DNA of 64,000 nt, from contig NTXX01000036.1 of the NCBI GenBank assembly GCA_002559145.1, positions 5,142 to 69,141 of the forward strand, written 5' to 3'. The notes below the pieces were generated by a model, which saw nothing but the letters and a program-made list of their open reading frames with translations, was not told where the DNA came from and made no database searches. Positions within the stretch are counted from its first letter, which is position 1. The number at the start of each line of letters is the position of its first letter. Shown here one piece after another: positions 52,909 to 63,867 of this stretch. Source of the DNA: Bacillus sp. AFS006103 (GTDB taxonomy: Bacteria; Bacillota; Bacilli; Bacillales; Cytobacillaceae). The position numbers and the translations under genes were made by a program.

Positions 52909-53475
52909 ATGAAACGATTAGCTGTCTTTTGTGGTTCAAGTTTCGGTGCTTCAGAGGCATATAGAACAGGAGCAATCCAACTAGGAAAAGAGTTTGCTAA
53001 ACGGGACATTACGTTAGTATACGGCGGTTCGAGTAACGGCTTGATGGGTGTGGTCGCGGATACGGTATTGGCTGAGGGCGGTCATGCGATTGGTGTGATA
53101 CCAAGAGTGTTGGAGGAACGTGAAATATCTCATAAAGGATTAACGGAATTGATTACCGTTGAAACTATGCACGAGAGGAAGGCAAAAATGGCTGATTTAG
53201 CTGATGGATTTGTTGTCTTGCCCGGAGGCACCGGAACACTTGAAGAGTTTTTTGAAATGTTCACTTGGAGTCAGATTGGGTTGCATCAAAAGCCATGCGG
53301 GCTTCTTAATATTAATCATTATTACGACCCATTGATCAGCCTGTTTGACCATATGATTGAGCAAAAATTCCTCCAGGAAAAATTCCGCTCGATGGCTATT
53401 ATCGAAGAAAAGCCAGAAGCATTACTCGATAAATTTGTAAACTATGTTCCTCCGACGATCAAAACATATGAGTAG
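52909..53475 (+). CDS. LOG family protein (cytokinin riboside phosphoribohydrolase-like)
   Basis: The 188-aa Rossmann-fold protein has VYGGSSNGLMG near 38-48 and the LOG motif PGGTGTLEE at 105-113 with ExxR earlier (ETMHERK). LOG enzymes hydrolyse nucleoside 5'-monophosphates to base plus ribose phosphate; bacterial homologues act mainly on AMP-like substrates. It matches B. subtilis YvdD-type proteins. AGGGGGAGG precedes the ATG. Confidence 0.92.
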   Translation: MKRLAVFCGSSFGASEAYRTGAIQLGKEFAKRDITLVYGGSSNGLMGVVADTVLAEGGHAIGVIPRVLEEREISHKGLTELITVETMHERKAKMADLADGFVVLPGGTGTLEEFFEMFTWSQIGLHQKPCGLLNINHYYDPLISLFDHMIEQKFLQEKFRSMAIIEEKPEALLDKFVNYVPPTIKTYE

Positions 53476-53565
53476 GAAAAACCCATAGGTAACAGCGAAA
53501 AAGATTCGAAATTATGTCATCAAGATAGTAAGAGAATAGATGGTATAATTAATTAATATGAAATA

Positions 53566-53614
53566 ACAAATCCTACCTTAAAATTTCTTAGGAAAATAGG
53601 GTGGATTTTTTTCT
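53566..53614 (+). terminator. Putative terminator between LOG and lytic transglycosylase genes
   Basis: AATCCTACC and ATAGGGTGGATT arms with mismatches, followed by a seven-T run. Confidence 0.5.
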
Positions 53615-53644
53615 ATTGTCAGAGACAAAAGCGAGGAATTACCT

Positions 53645-54664
53645 TTGAATAAATATCTTGTGCCACTACAAAAAAATATCAATCTAGTAATAAAGGGCTG
53701 GATTTGGCCATTTTTTCGCAAAGTCTTAATACTAATAGGAATTTTGGCTGTGTTGATTTATGCTGCCGGGAAAATCAACTGGGAGCCTATTGAAAACTGG
53801 GTAATTGACCAATTGGCCCATCAGGAACCCATAGGTAATCAACCTTCCCTGCCATTTCGAGATAAGGTGGATATCATCGACACTAAAGCTTATAAAAAGG
53901 AAAAGTATATGATTTTTAAGACCAACATCAAAATTACTGTCCAGTTGTTAGCCTCAAAAGTCGGGATTCAAAGTAACGACCCAAATAACAACTTAACAAA
54001 TTTGAGGAAAGAGATCTCTAAGGATAGTAAATTCAAGGATCTAATCGTAAATGAAATAGAATTAGAGGATGAGCAGGCAGAGGATACAAAAGTTGCCATA
54101 TCTGATTGGGATATTATTAAAAACAACCTAAACGACGGTTTTAATGCCCTTAAGGATATGTTAACTGTTAGGATTATGACTGAAGATGGTAAACCAATAA
54201 TTGTGAAGGTTGTTGAGAACAAACCTGTCGCTGTCGATTTTGATTCATCTGATAAAGTAATGAGATGGGGTAATGAAATTCAAGCCGCCTCTAATAAATA
54301 CGGAATCGACCCAGCTGTAATAGCCGCGGTTATCGAACAAGAATCCGGGGGTAATCCAGATGTCCAAAGTCCGGCTGGAGCTATCGGATTGATGCAATTA
54401 ATGCCTGGAACAGCCCAAGGTTTAGGTGTTGATCCTTACGACCCTGCGCAGAACATTGAAGGTGGTACAAAATATTTAGCCATTCAACTTAATCGTTTTG
54501 GAAGTCTTGAACTGGCGTTGGCTGCTTATAATGCCGGTCCTGGAAGAGTTCTCAACTTAAGGTATTTGTATATCTCTGAGACCCAAAACTATATTCGAAA
54601 TGTACCTGCTTTGGCTAGTAAATATCAGCGCCAATTTGCTGCCTCAGGAATGCCGACAAATTAG
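53645..54664 (+). CDS. Membrane-anchored lytic transglycosylase (SLT domain)
   Basis: The 339-aa protein has one N-terminal membrane segment (about 25-44, VLILIGILAVLIYAAG), a linker and helical region to 205, then a C-terminal SLT domain: IEQESGGNP with the catalytic Glu233, SPAGAIGLMQLMPGTAQ and LALAAYNAGPGRV. Such enzymes cleave peptidoglycan with anhydromuramic acid formation. The probable start is TTG at 53645, following GCGAGG. The fold resembles the catalytic domains of Slt and of conjugation/sporulation muralytic proteins. Confidence 0.9.
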   Translation: MNKYLVPLQKNINLVIKGWIWPFFRKVLILIGILAVLIYAAGKINWEPIENWVIDQLAHQEPIGNQPSLPFRDKVDIIDTKAYKKEKYMIFKTNIKITVQLLASKVGIQSNDPNNNLTNLRKEISKDSKFKDLIVNEIELEDEQAEDTKVAISDWDIIKNNLNDGFNALKDMLTVRIMTEDGKPIIVKVVENKPVAVDFDSSDKVMRWGNEIQAASNKYGIDPAVIAAVIEQESGGNPDVQSPAGAIGLMQLMPGTAQGLGVDPYDPAQNIEGGTKYLAIQLNRFGSLELALAAYNAGPGRVLNLRYLYISETQNYIRNVPALASKYQRQFAASGMPTN

Positions 54665-54669
54665 GATTG

Positions 54670-54702
54670 AGCCATCAGGAAGATTCCGATGGCTTTTTAT
54701 TG
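54670..54702 (+). terminator. Terminator after the lytic transglycosylase gene
   Basis: AGCCATC and GATGGCT arms, with inner GGAA/TTCC pairing, followed by TTTTTATT. Confidence 0.85.
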
Positions 54703-54757
54703 ATCAGAGCAACCATGATTGAGCCATGAGAACCGTGACCTTGGCATAACCTTGGTA

Positions 54758-55921
54758 CTAATGCGTCCCAGTTACATCTAATGTTGTGTTCGTAACCAAC
54801 TTTTTCGTAAATGTGGAGGTGCTGATTTTTTCTTGTAATTTTTCATAATAAAGGTCTGAGTCGACTGGCAATTCTACCGTTTGATTAAGCCAAGAGGATA
54901 AGTACATGGCATTTGAGATGTCTAACGCCTTTATCCCATCTATACCTGGTGCCAATAACGGTGAACCTGTGACAATCGAATCAATCCAATTTTGAACAAT
55001 CATGGAATGATTTGCATTTTTGGACTCTACAGGAATCTCGACTTTCTGCCATTCAGGCAACCCGAAACCGTCTGTATACGTAGCATTAAAGTTACGTTCC
55101 GATTGTGTTAATCGGTAAAAAGTAAGTTCATCATTTTCAACCACAAGTTTCCCACGGTCCCCAACAACTTCATATCGATCCGTTCCTGGAGCTTCTCCAG
55201 TTGAAGTAATAAATACACCTGTTGCTCTATTTTCATATTCCACAAATGCAGTCACATCATCTTCGACTTCAATATCATGATACTTTCCGATACTGCACGT
55301 AGCACGAATGCTCTTTGGCATAAACCCTGTGGTCCACTGCCAAATATCTAAATGGTGAAGCGCCTGATTTAATAGAACACCGCCACCTTCCCCTTTCCAT
55401 GTGGCTCTCCATTTACTAGAATCGTAATAACTTTGTGAACGGTAAACATCGGTAACAATCCAATTGGTCCGTTTGATCTCGCCAAGTTCACCCGACTGAA
55501 TAAGGTCTCGTACTTTTTGAAAAAGCGGGTTTGCCCTTTGGTTATACATAATACCAAATACTTTTCCACTCAACTTCGCGGCATCATTCATTTCTAGCAC
55601 ATCTTTTGTAAAGACACCTGCTGGTTTTTCAATCAGGACATGTATCCCTTTCGCAAAGGCCTTTTTGGCGAGTTCGGGGTGACTATAATGTGGTGTGGCG
55701 ATAAGAACGGCCTCAATTCCTGATTCATTAAAAAAGGTGTCTTCATCCTTAAAAATTTTCACATCACCCTTTGAATGATTTTTTATCCATTCAATCCGGC
55801 TTTCATTACTACTGCAAACCGCCGTTAAAGCTGCCCCCTTGATTTGTCCGTTGTTCAACAATTGAACATGCGAACTGCCTATATTTCCTATTCCAATCAC
55901 GCCAACCTTAACTAAGCCCAT
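54758..55921 (-). CDS. Gfo/Idh/MocA family oxidoreductase
   Basis: The 387-aa NAD(P)-dependent sugar or inositol dehydrogenase-like protein starts with the dinucleotide fold VGVIGIGNIGSSH (5-17), continues with EKPAGVFTKDV (Lys of the EKP motif near 98) and a C-terminal alpha/beta domain with GGVLLNQALHHLD (catalytic His region near 180-192). It is divergent from an IclR regulator, which probably controls it. Substrate not deducible. Confidence 0.9.
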   Translation of the reverse strand: MGLVKVGVIGIGNIGSSHVQLLNNGQIKGAALTAVCSSNESRIEWIKNHSKGDVKIFKDEDTFFNESGIEAVLIATPHYSHPELAKKAFAKGIHVLIEKPAGVFTKDVLEMNDAAKLSGKVFGIMYNQRANPLFQKVRDLIQSGELGEIKRTNWIVTDVYRSQSYYDSSKWRATWKGEGGGVLLNQALHHLDIWQWTTGFMPKSIRATCSIGKYHDIEVEDDVTAFVEYENRATGVFITSTGEAPGTDRYEVVGDRGKLVVENDELTFYRLTQSERNFNATYTDGFGLPEWQKVEIPVESKNANHSMIVQNWIDSIVTGSPLLAPGIDGIKALDISNAMYLSSWLNQTVELPVDSDLYYEKLQEKISTSTFTKKLVTNTTLDVTGTH

Positions 55922-56124
55922 GTCTATCCCTCATCTTTTGTAGGATTCTTTTTTTTATATAAAAACCCGAGGATTTATTTAAAAATGTTCAATATTAATG
56001 ATAAATTGATTAACCACAATGTGATACAGTTGTATCGTTTCTGTTAACTATAGTATATTAGTTAGGAAAATCATCTGTCAATCACAACTTTTCCCATGAT
56101 TTTCTTAATGATTCTTTTAAACCT

Positions 56125-56142
56125 TTGCATTACATGATGCAA
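56125..56142. promoter_or_regulatory. Palindrome TTGCATTACATGATGCAA upstream of the IclR gene
   Basis: TTGCAT and ATGCAA arms with a 6-bp centre lie 28 bp before a TATAAT (56170-56175) in the gap shared with the oxidoreductase gene. A good candidate site for the IclR-type regulator. Confidence 0.6.
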
Positions 56143-56207
56143 TATACAAAAGCCATTCAAATTTCAGGTATAATAGATGGATATATTTGTGGAAGGAGTT
56201 CATACTT

Positions 56208-56978
56208 TTGAACAACGATAAACAGGAGCAAACGAAACTATCTACGGTTCAAGTGATCTCTCGTGCGGCTAATATTCTAAGGGCACTTAAAGATCATCCC
56301 AAAGGATTAAGTCTGTCAAAAATTGCTAAAGAGGTAGGCCTGGCTAGATCTACGGTTCAAAGAATTGTTGCTACACTAGAACAGGAAAAGTTTGTGGCAG
56401 CCGTTTCCTCTGACGAAGGATTCCGTCTGGGGTCTGAGCTTGCGATACTTGGGGCTGCTGTCCAGAGTGATTTAAGGGAAGAAGTTCGGCCATTTTTAAT
56501 TCAATTATCAAGCCAAGTCAATGAAACGGTGGACCTGTCCGTATTAGATAACGGGAAGGTGCTTTTCGTGGATCAAATTATTGCTCCGCACCCATTACAA
56601 GCGACTTCACAACCCGGTGCTTCTTTTCCATTACACTGCACGGCAAACGGAAAGGCCATACTAGCCGCTTTGCCGATAGCTGAGATCGAGAGATTGTTAC
56701 CCGAAGAACTGCCACGGTACAATGACCATACGATTACAAGCCGGTATGAATTGTTAAAGGAACTAGAAGTGGTTCGTAAAGAGGGAATTGCTTTTGCCAA
56801 GGAAGAACATATCCAAGGAATATGTGCGGTGGGCGCAGTTATTTCTGATCAAATGGGGAATTTAAGGGCGATATCGATTCCGCTCCCATCTACTCGTTTT
56901 TATGGCAATGAAGAGAAGCTTGCGGCTGCCCTCCGTAATACTTGTCAAACAATTAACCAGCACTTTAGTAACAAATGA
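56208..56978 (+). CDS. IclR family transcriptional regulator
   Basis: From the TTG at 56208 (GGAAGGAG at 9 bp) the protein is about 256 aa. The N-terminal winged HTH (STVQVISRAANILRALKDHPKGLSLSKIAKEVGLARSTVQRIVATL) and the C-terminal effector domain with DLSVLDNGKVLFVDQI, LHCTANGKAILAALP and GICAVGAVI are standard IclR features. It is divergent from the Gfo/Idh gene. Confidence 0.9.
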   Translation: MNNDKQEQTKLSTVQVISRAANILRALKDHPKGLSLSKIAKEVGLARSTVQRIVATLEQEKFVAAVSSDEGFRLGSELAILGAAVQSDLREEVRPFLIQLSSQVNETVDLSVLDNGKVLFVDQIIAPHPLQATSQPGASFPLHCTANGKAILAALPIAEIERLLPEELPRYNDHTITSRYELLKELEVVRKEGIAFAKEEHIQGICAVGAVISDQMGNLRAISIPLPSTRFYGNEEKLAAALRNTCQTINQHFSNK

Positions 56979-57010
56979 AAATAATGATGACCATTTGCAA
57001 AACAAAAAAA

Positions 57011-57058
57011 TAAGCTAGAAGAGATATAATGACATATCTTTTCTAGCTTACTTTTTTT
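57011..57058. terminator. Terminator between the convergent IclR and GntR genes
   Basis: TAAGCTAGAA and TTCTAGCTTA, with inner GATAT/ATATC pairing, followed by CTTTTTTTG. Confidence 0.88.
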
Positions 57059-57137
57059 GTCCAGAATGCTAACGCATCCTGTTAGTCACCATAGGATGTT
57101 GTTCAGTTTTAATTTTTTGCTTTACAATCCTTTGTTT

Positions 57138-57854
57138 TTATAATAAATGATTAGTCGCTTGAATAAAGAATTGGGATTGCTGATAGTTATAGGTTACTTT
57201 GGAAAAGTCGAAGGGCTGACCATTGGTTAAATGAAAGATCGTTTCGACGTAAAGTTTGGGCGCACCAGTCTCTAACCCTAAATACTCGGCTTCCTCCGCA
57301 TTTAGTTTATCGACATGAAGGAATATATCTGAAAAACCAACCTTTAATCCTAACCCCTCCCTAATGTAATGAAAGATCGATTCTGAAACAATTTCCTCAT
57401 TCAAATACGTAACGATCGATTTATTATAGTAAGATTCTTCATAACATAAGGTTTGTCCATTAATATACCGGACTCGTTTTACATAATAGACATCATCATT
57501 GAGCGTAAGATTTAAATTATCAGCTGCTTCTTGGGTTGGTTTTCTTAACTCCAATTCAATTACTTTCGAAGTTACATGGAAATCCTCAAGGTCCGATTTA
57601 AATCCTTGATTCGAAAGCAAACTAATATATCCTTTTCTTTTATGCCTTCTCACAAAAATTCCGCTGCCTCTGACTTGAAAAACGACCCCTTTTTTCTCCA
57701 ATAGTTCTAAAGATTTCGTAATGGTGCTTTTGCTCACTTCAAATTGAGTCATTAAGGTTTCTAAAACGGGAAGCTTATCTCCCTGTTGAAGGGAATTATC
57801 TTCAATATATTTTTCGATTTCAAATGCGATTTGCTGGTACTTTAGCATATTCAT
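57138..57854 (-). CDS. GntR family regulator with UTRA domain
   Basis: The 238-aa protein has a GntR winged HTH (KYQQIAFEIEKYIEDNSLQQGDKLPVLETLMTQFEVSKSTITKSLELLEKKGVV, residues 5-58) and a UTRA ligand domain with DVYYVKRVRYINGQTLCYEESYYN. UTRA members commonly sense phosphosugars. It is divergent from a 6-phospho-beta-glucosidase gene, so it probably represses it in the absence of the phospho-glycoside. Duplicated near-palindromes in the gap are its likely operators. Confidence 0.88.
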   Translation of the reverse strand: MNMLKYQQIAFEIEKYIEDNSLQQGDKLPVLETLMTQFEVSKSTITKSLELLEKKGVVFQVRGSGIFVRRHKRKGYISLLSNQGFKSDLEDFHVTSKVIELELRKPTQEAADNLNLTLNDDVYYVKRVRYINGQTLCYEESYYNKSIVTYLNEEIVSESIFHYIREGLGLKVGFSDIFLHVDKLNAEEAEYLGLETGAPKLYVETIFHLTNGQPFDFSKVTYNYQQSQFFIQATNHLL

Positions 57855-57889
57855 TCCTCATTAATTAAATTTACTTGCTTCATTATTAG

Positions 57890-59464
<1,575 letters not shown>

Positions 59465-59494
59465 TCACTCCCTGCAGCAGTCGGGATGAATGTA

Positions 59495-59543
59495 AACCCG
59501 GATAATGGGCACTTCTAAACAAGTGCCTCATCCGGGTTTTTTA
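59495..59543 (+). terminator. Terminator after the GH1 gene
   Basis: AACCCGGAT/ATCCGGGTT with inner GGCACTT/AAGTGCC and a TTTTTT tail. Confidence 0.92.
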
Positions 59544-59639
59544 AAGGGGATTTTGTCCATCGGAGTCGGAACTTCTATTCTCCTTAACAATCAAAATACT
59601 AATTTTCATAAAAGATTCAGATTACTTTCATCAGTAAAA

Positions 59640-59674
59640 AAACCCAGATTCATATTTCAGAATCTGGTTTTTTT
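59640..59674. terminator. Bidirectional hairpin ahead of the nspC 3' end
   Basis: AACCCAGATTC and GAATCTGGTT arms flanked by A and T runs, suited to end the minus-strand polyamine operon. Confidence 0.8.
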
Positions 59675-59736
59675 ATAGATATTTATGTAGAAGAAGCGGC
59701 ATCCTCGAATGCACTTCTTTTATAAATAATCGTCTG

Positions 59737-60864
59737 TTAAGCAAGTCTCATTTTAAAATCTTGATAGCCAAATTCGCGAACGATACGGCAATCTCCATCT
59801 TTATCTTGAACAGCGATGGCTGGTAATGGCATGCCGTTAAAGGTGGTGTTTTTGACCATTGTATAAATGGCCATATCACCAAATACTAACCGATCGCCGC
59901 TCTTTAATGGCTGATCAAAAGAATAATCGCCAATGACATCGCCTGTCAGGCAGGTTTGCCCGCCAAGTCGATAGGTAAATGGCTTTTCTCCGGCTTCGCC
60001 TGATCCAAAAAGAGGGGGGCGATACGGCATTTCCAATACATCAGGCATGTGGCAGCTGGCAGAAGTGTCAAGAATCGCAATCTCCAATCCGTTTTGATGG
60101 AGATCAAGAACAGACGTAATCAAGTAACCTGCGTTGAGAGCAATCGCTTCTCCTGGCTCAAGATAGACTTCTAAACCATAGTTATCTTGCATTCTCTTAA
60201 TACATGCTTCTAAGCGCGGAATATCATAATCTTCTCTTGTAATATGATGCCCGCCGCCAAAGTTGACCCATTTCATTTGCGGAAGCCACTCCCCAAACTT
60301 TTCTTCAAAAGCATTTAGAGTGGTTTCTAAGTCGTCTGAGTTTTGTTGACAAAGGGTATGAAAATGCAGCCCTGAAACGCCATCGAGCAAATCAGGACGA
60401 AAATGCTCACGAGTTACACCGAATCTTGAACCCGGTGAACAAGGATCATAAATGGCATGCCCAATCTGTGTGGAGCATTCAGGATTGATGCGCAAACCAA
60501 CTTTCTTTCCAGCTTGAAGCGCTTTATCTTTAAATTTTTCCAACTGTGAAAATGAATTAAAGATAATATGATCGCAAATGGAGATAATCTCATCCATTTC
60601 ATCCTCACGATAGGCAGGGGCAAAGACATGATTTTCTTTGCCCATTTCCTCGTAACCTAGACGTGCCTCATACAAACCGCTTGCTGTAGTACCGCTTAAA
60701 TACTTGCCAATGAGTGGATACATAGTAGTCATCGAAAATGCCTTTTGCGCCAAAACAATCTTTGCTCCTGTACGTTCCATTACCCCGTTCAGGATTTTTA
60801 GATTTTTTTCGACAAGCCCTTCGTCGACTACATAACATGGTGTTGGTAATTCTTCGAACCTCAT
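59737..60864 (-). CDS. nspC: Carboxynorspermidine/carboxyspermidine decarboxylase
   Basis: This PLP-dependent, alanine-racemase-fold decarboxylase turns carboxy(nor)spermidine into (nor)spermidine. The 375-aa protein has TPCYVVDE at the N-terminus, VLAQKAFSMT with the PLP Lys (near 42), NFGGGHHITRE and the C-terminal QTCLTGDVIGDYSFDQPLKSGDRL. It starts 1 bp after the dehydrogenase stop; together they form the alternative polyamine route known from Vibrio and many gut bacteria. Confidence 0.92.
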   Translation of the reverse strand: MRFEELPTPCYVVDEGLVEKNLKILNGVMERTGAKIVLAQKAFSMTTMYPLIGKYLSGTTASGLYEARLGYEEMGKENHVFAPAYREDEMDEIISICDHIIFNSFSQLEKFKDKALQAGKKVGLRINPECSTQIGHAIYDPCSPGSRFGVTREHFRPDLLDGVSGLHFHTLCQQNSDDLETTLNAFEEKFGEWLPQMKWVNFGGGHHITREDYDIPRLEACIKRMQDNYGLEVYLEPGEAIALNAGYLITSVLDLHQNGLEIAILDTSASCHMPDVLEMPYRPPLFGSGEAGEKPFTYRLGGQTCLTGDVIGDYSFDQPLKSGDRLVFGDMAIYTMVKNTTFNGMPLPAIAVQDKDGDCRIVREFGYQDFKMRLA

Positions 60865-60865
60865 C

Positions 60866-62104
60866 TTAACGAACTAGCTCCGCATCTTTTGTATCTTCAG
60901 GCAAAGTATCAACCAACACTGGATTAAAGTCTTCTACCCATGGAAGTCCCCATTTGTTTAACTCTTCCATGAATGGGTCTGGATTAAATTCTTCGATATT
61001 GTAAACGCCTGGTTTGTTCCATTTGCCAGTCATGATCATCGCTGCACCGATCATTGCAGGAACACCTGTTGTATAAGAGATAGCTTGAGAACCTACTTCT
61101 TTATAGCACTCTTGGTGATCGCAAATATTATAAACGTAATAAGTTTTATCTTTGCCGTCCTTTTTCCCTTTGAAGATACAGCCGATATTTGTTTTTCCAA
61201 CTGTACGAGGTCCAAGGGAAGCTGGATCTGGTAATACAGCCTTTAAGAATTGAAGTGGAATGATTTGTTTTCCTTCGAATTCAATTGGCTCAATGCTAGT
61301 CATACCAACATTTTCAAGGGCCTTTAGGTGAGTAATATAGCTTTGGCCAAATGTCATGAAGAAACGAATACGCTTAATTCCTGGGATGTTTTGAGCTAAA
61401 GACTCTAGTTCTTCATGGTAAAGCAAATACATATCTTTCTGGCCAACTTCAGCGAAGTTATACTCGCGTTTGATTTCCATTGGCTCTGTCTCAATCCAGT
61501 TGCCGTTTTCCCAGTATCTTCCGTTAGCAGAAACTTCACGGATATTGATCTCAGGGTTAAAGTTAGTCGCGAACGGATAACCATGATCGCCGCCGTTGCA
61601 GTCAAGGATGTCGATATATTCAATTTCATCGAAATAATGTTTAAGTGCATAAGCAGAGAATACGCCAGTTACACCCGGGTCAAAGCCGCTGCCTAAAAGA
61701 GCTGTAATTCCAGCCTTTTCAAAGCGCTCTTTGTATTCCCACTGCCATTTGTATTCAAATTTTGCTGTATCTTCTGGCTCATAGTTTGCAGTATCCATAT
61801 AGTGTGTTTTTGTTGCTAGACATGCATCCATGATCGTTAAATCTTGGTATGGAAGAGCTAAATTCATAACGATATCTGGTTTTACTTCATTAATTAACGC
61901 GATTAACTCTTCTACATTGTCAGCATCCACTTGTGCAGTGGTGATTTTTGTTTTACCGCCATCTAGTTTTGCTTTTAAGTCATCACATTTTGATTTGGTA
62001 CGGCTTGCGATACAAATCTCTTCAAATACCTCACTGTTTTGAACACATTTATGAATGGCAACAGATGCCACGCCGCCTGCCCCGATTATAAGTGCTTTTC
62101 CCAT
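60866..62104 (-). CDS. Saccharopine dehydrogenase-like carboxynorspermidine synthase
   Basis: The 412-aa protein carries an N-terminal Rossmann motif ALIIGAGGVASVAIHKC (residues 4-20) and the saccharopine dehydrogenase C-terminal domain with LLGSGFDPGVTGVFSAYAL and ILDCNGGDHGYPFATNFNPE. In this family it condenses aspartate semialdehyde with diaminopropane or putrescine (NADPH-dependent). Its direct coupling to nspC fixes the role better than sequence alone. TAGGAGATAAG precedes the ATG. Confidence 0.92.
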   Translation of the reverse strand: MGKALIIGAGGVASVAIHKCVQNSEVFEEICIASRTKSKCDDLKAKLDGGKTKITTAQVDADNVEELIALINEVKPDIVMNLALPYQDLTIMDACLATKTHYMDTANYEPEDTAKFEYKWQWEYKERFEKAGITALLGSGFDPGVTGVFSAYALKHYFDEIEYIDILDCNGGDHGYPFATNFNPEINIREVSANGRYWENGNWIETEPMEIKREYNFAEVGQKDMYLLYHEELESLAQNIPGIKRIRFFMTFGQSYITHLKALENVGMTSIEPIEFEGKQIIPLQFLKAVLPDPASLGPRTVGKTNIGCIFKGKKDGKDKTYYVYNICDHQECYKEVGSQAISYTTGVPAMIGAAMIMTGKWNKPGVYNIEEFNPDPFMEELNKWGLPWVEDFNPVLVDTLPEDTKDAELVR

Positions 62105-62227
62105 TTTCTTATCTCCTAACTAATAGAATTTTTGATAAAGCAAAGAGGATTCCATAACAATATAACGATGATCGAACGATGAAGACGAAAGTCATAACCT
62201 CTTTAAAGCAGCTGCAACACAACAAAA

Positions 62228-62270
62228 AAAGCAAGTGTAAAAACGCAAACCTGCGCACCACACTTGCTTT
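62228..62270 (-). terminator. Leader terminator-like hairpin upstream of the polyamine operon
   Basis: On the minus strand AAAGCAAGTGT and ACACTTGCTTT enclose a GC-containing loop and are followed by TTTTTTTGTTG, about 120 bp before the first start codon. It may be an attenuator or the end of a small RNA. Confidence 0.7.
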
Positions 62271-62519
62271 AGATATAATCATCAATATTAAAAAGCATAA
62301 GAATACCGTAATAGAAATCATACACTAATACGATAAATGTCCTTAAAGGATTAGTAAGGAAGCTTAATAATATTCAAAATATATCATAATAGGATCAGAG
62401 TCTATATAGCAAATAATCACTTTTACTACTCTTATTGACCGTTTCACAAGTTGTGTGCAATATGCACTGGTTGTAAAGTAACCAACTTATAAAATTTGAG
62501 CTTCTAACTCAATCAATAA

Positions 62520-62593
62520 GGCAACTAAAGTTGCCATTCGGCATTTGACCCGGCTGTCCGTATGGCCTTAACTTCGTAAACGAAGTGGTCAAA
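62520..62593. other. Unassigned structured segment in the 738-bp gap
   Basis: A hairpin GGCAAC/GTTGCC (62520-62535) is followed by an outer helix TTTGACC (62544) / GGTCAAA (62587-62593) enclosing a GGC...GCC stem and the perfect ACTTCGT/ACGAAGT hairpin (62571-62586). The density of pairing is unlike its AT-rich surroundings. I could not match it to a riboswitch class on either strand. Confidence 0.5.
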
Positions 62594-62842
62594 AATTATC
62601 TGCTTGGAAAGATCCAGATATATTGAATATTAGCTTTCCAATTTACGCACTTTCTATAGTATCAGTAACAAACATAAATGGCAATATGCAAAATAAAAAA
62701 AATGTCGGAAAATATTAGGGAATCAAAAAAAGCCCTTGGGAAGGTTGAACAGTTCTATCGGCGCGTTTTTGAAACAACCGTATAAAAGTTCTGAGTGGGA
62801 CAAACATAAGGAAGATGGATGGCTGAAAGGAAGAAGATCAAC

Positions 62843-63859
62843 ATGAAGAAGAAAAACTTAGAAAGTAAAACAGCCTTGGTCTGGAAAATGGCTATTGCTT
62901 CAGCAATTTCTTGGGAATTAGCAAAATTAGTGGGCTCTGATCACCCATATTTAGCACCCATTTCTGTTGTTCTTTGTTTGCAAACTACGATAGATCAGTC
63001 GATTCGGTATTCTTTTCACCGTATGGTAGGAACGGCTATTGGTATCATTTTATCGGCTAGTCTTGTTAGTCACTTAGATATGAATGGTTGGATATTGGGT
63101 CTTTTAATATTAGGAGGAGCCTTTATTGCTAAGTGGTTAAAATTAGATGAAACGGTTATACATCAGGTAGCTCTCACTATTGTTTTGATATTTACTTTTG
63201 AAAGAAAATCTAAGGATTATGCATTTGATCGGATAGTGGATACGATGATTGGGATAGTGGTGGCTATATTGATTCACATGTTTTTATTCCCGCCAGACTT
63301 TACAAAGAAGGCAGCAAAATCTTTAGAAAAATTATCAGGTCAACTCTCAGAAATCCTTAGTGAACTTTCCAATTGGATCCAAGTCGAATGGGGACAAGAA
63401 AAAGGGAACATCATAGAGAACAAAATAAATCAATTTTTGCAGGAGTTACATTCTACAAAGGATATATTAAGTACAGCAACCAATAGTTTGAAATTTAATC
63501 CTTTTGGCAAAAAGCATCATTCCCTGCTTAATAATTATGATATGGAGCTCAAAAAGATGAGCAAATGCTATGATTATATTTCGACCATAGTAACGACCTT
63601 AAAGGAATGGGAAAAGGAAGGACACTTATCTTCAACAGATCAAAAGGAGGCCGGCACTTACTTACAAACTATTAGTAAGTTTTTTGGAAACTTGAACGTT
63701 CTCCAGAAAGGTGAATTAAAAAAGGGAAATGATCCAGATATGCAGGGTTTACTCGACTTACTTCAGACCCAAATACGGACGAACTCGCAACCTGGTTATC
63801 CAGTGTATAGGGATTCCTTCCAGTTAGAAACACAGAAATTATTAAAAAATTTATTATAA
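62843..63859 (+). CDS. Aromatic acid exporter/FUSC family membrane protein
   Basis: From the ATG at 62843 (AAAGGAAGAAG upstream) the protein is 338 aa. The N-terminal half holds about six hydrophobic segments with SDHPYLAPISVVLCLQTTIDQSI and RMVGTAIGI motifs, as in the ArAE_1/FUSC group; the C-terminal half (from about 165) is hydrophilic and helical. Such proteins may export aromatic acids or other organic anions; function in Bacillus is unproven. Confidence 0.87.
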   Translation: MKKKNLESKTALVWKMAIASAISWELAKLVGSDHPYLAPISVVLCLQTTIDQSIRYSFHRMVGTAIGIILSASLVSHLDMNGWILGLLILGGAFIAKWLKLDETVIHQVALTIVLIFTFERKSKDYAFDRIVDTMIGIVVAILIHMFLFPPDFTKKAAKSLEKLSGQLSEILSELSNWIQVEWGQEKGNIIENKINQFLQELHSTKDILSTATNSLKFNPFGKKHHSLLNNYDMELKKMSKCYDYISTIVTTLKEWEKEGHLSSTDQKEAGTYLQTISKFFGNLNVLQKGELKKGNDPDMQGLLDLLQTQIRTNSQPGYPVYRDSFQLETQKLLKNLL

Positions 63860-63867
63860 ATTTGTAT

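Noticed and set aside
62109..62321. 70-aa hydrophobic minus-strand ORF in the polyamine leader
   Set aside because: It is read through the terminator-like hairpin and has no ribosome site.
62520..62593. Cyclic-di-GMP, guanidine, S-box or purine riboswitch
   Set aside because: None of the core consensus sequences of these classes could be found on either strand, so the element is left unassigned.
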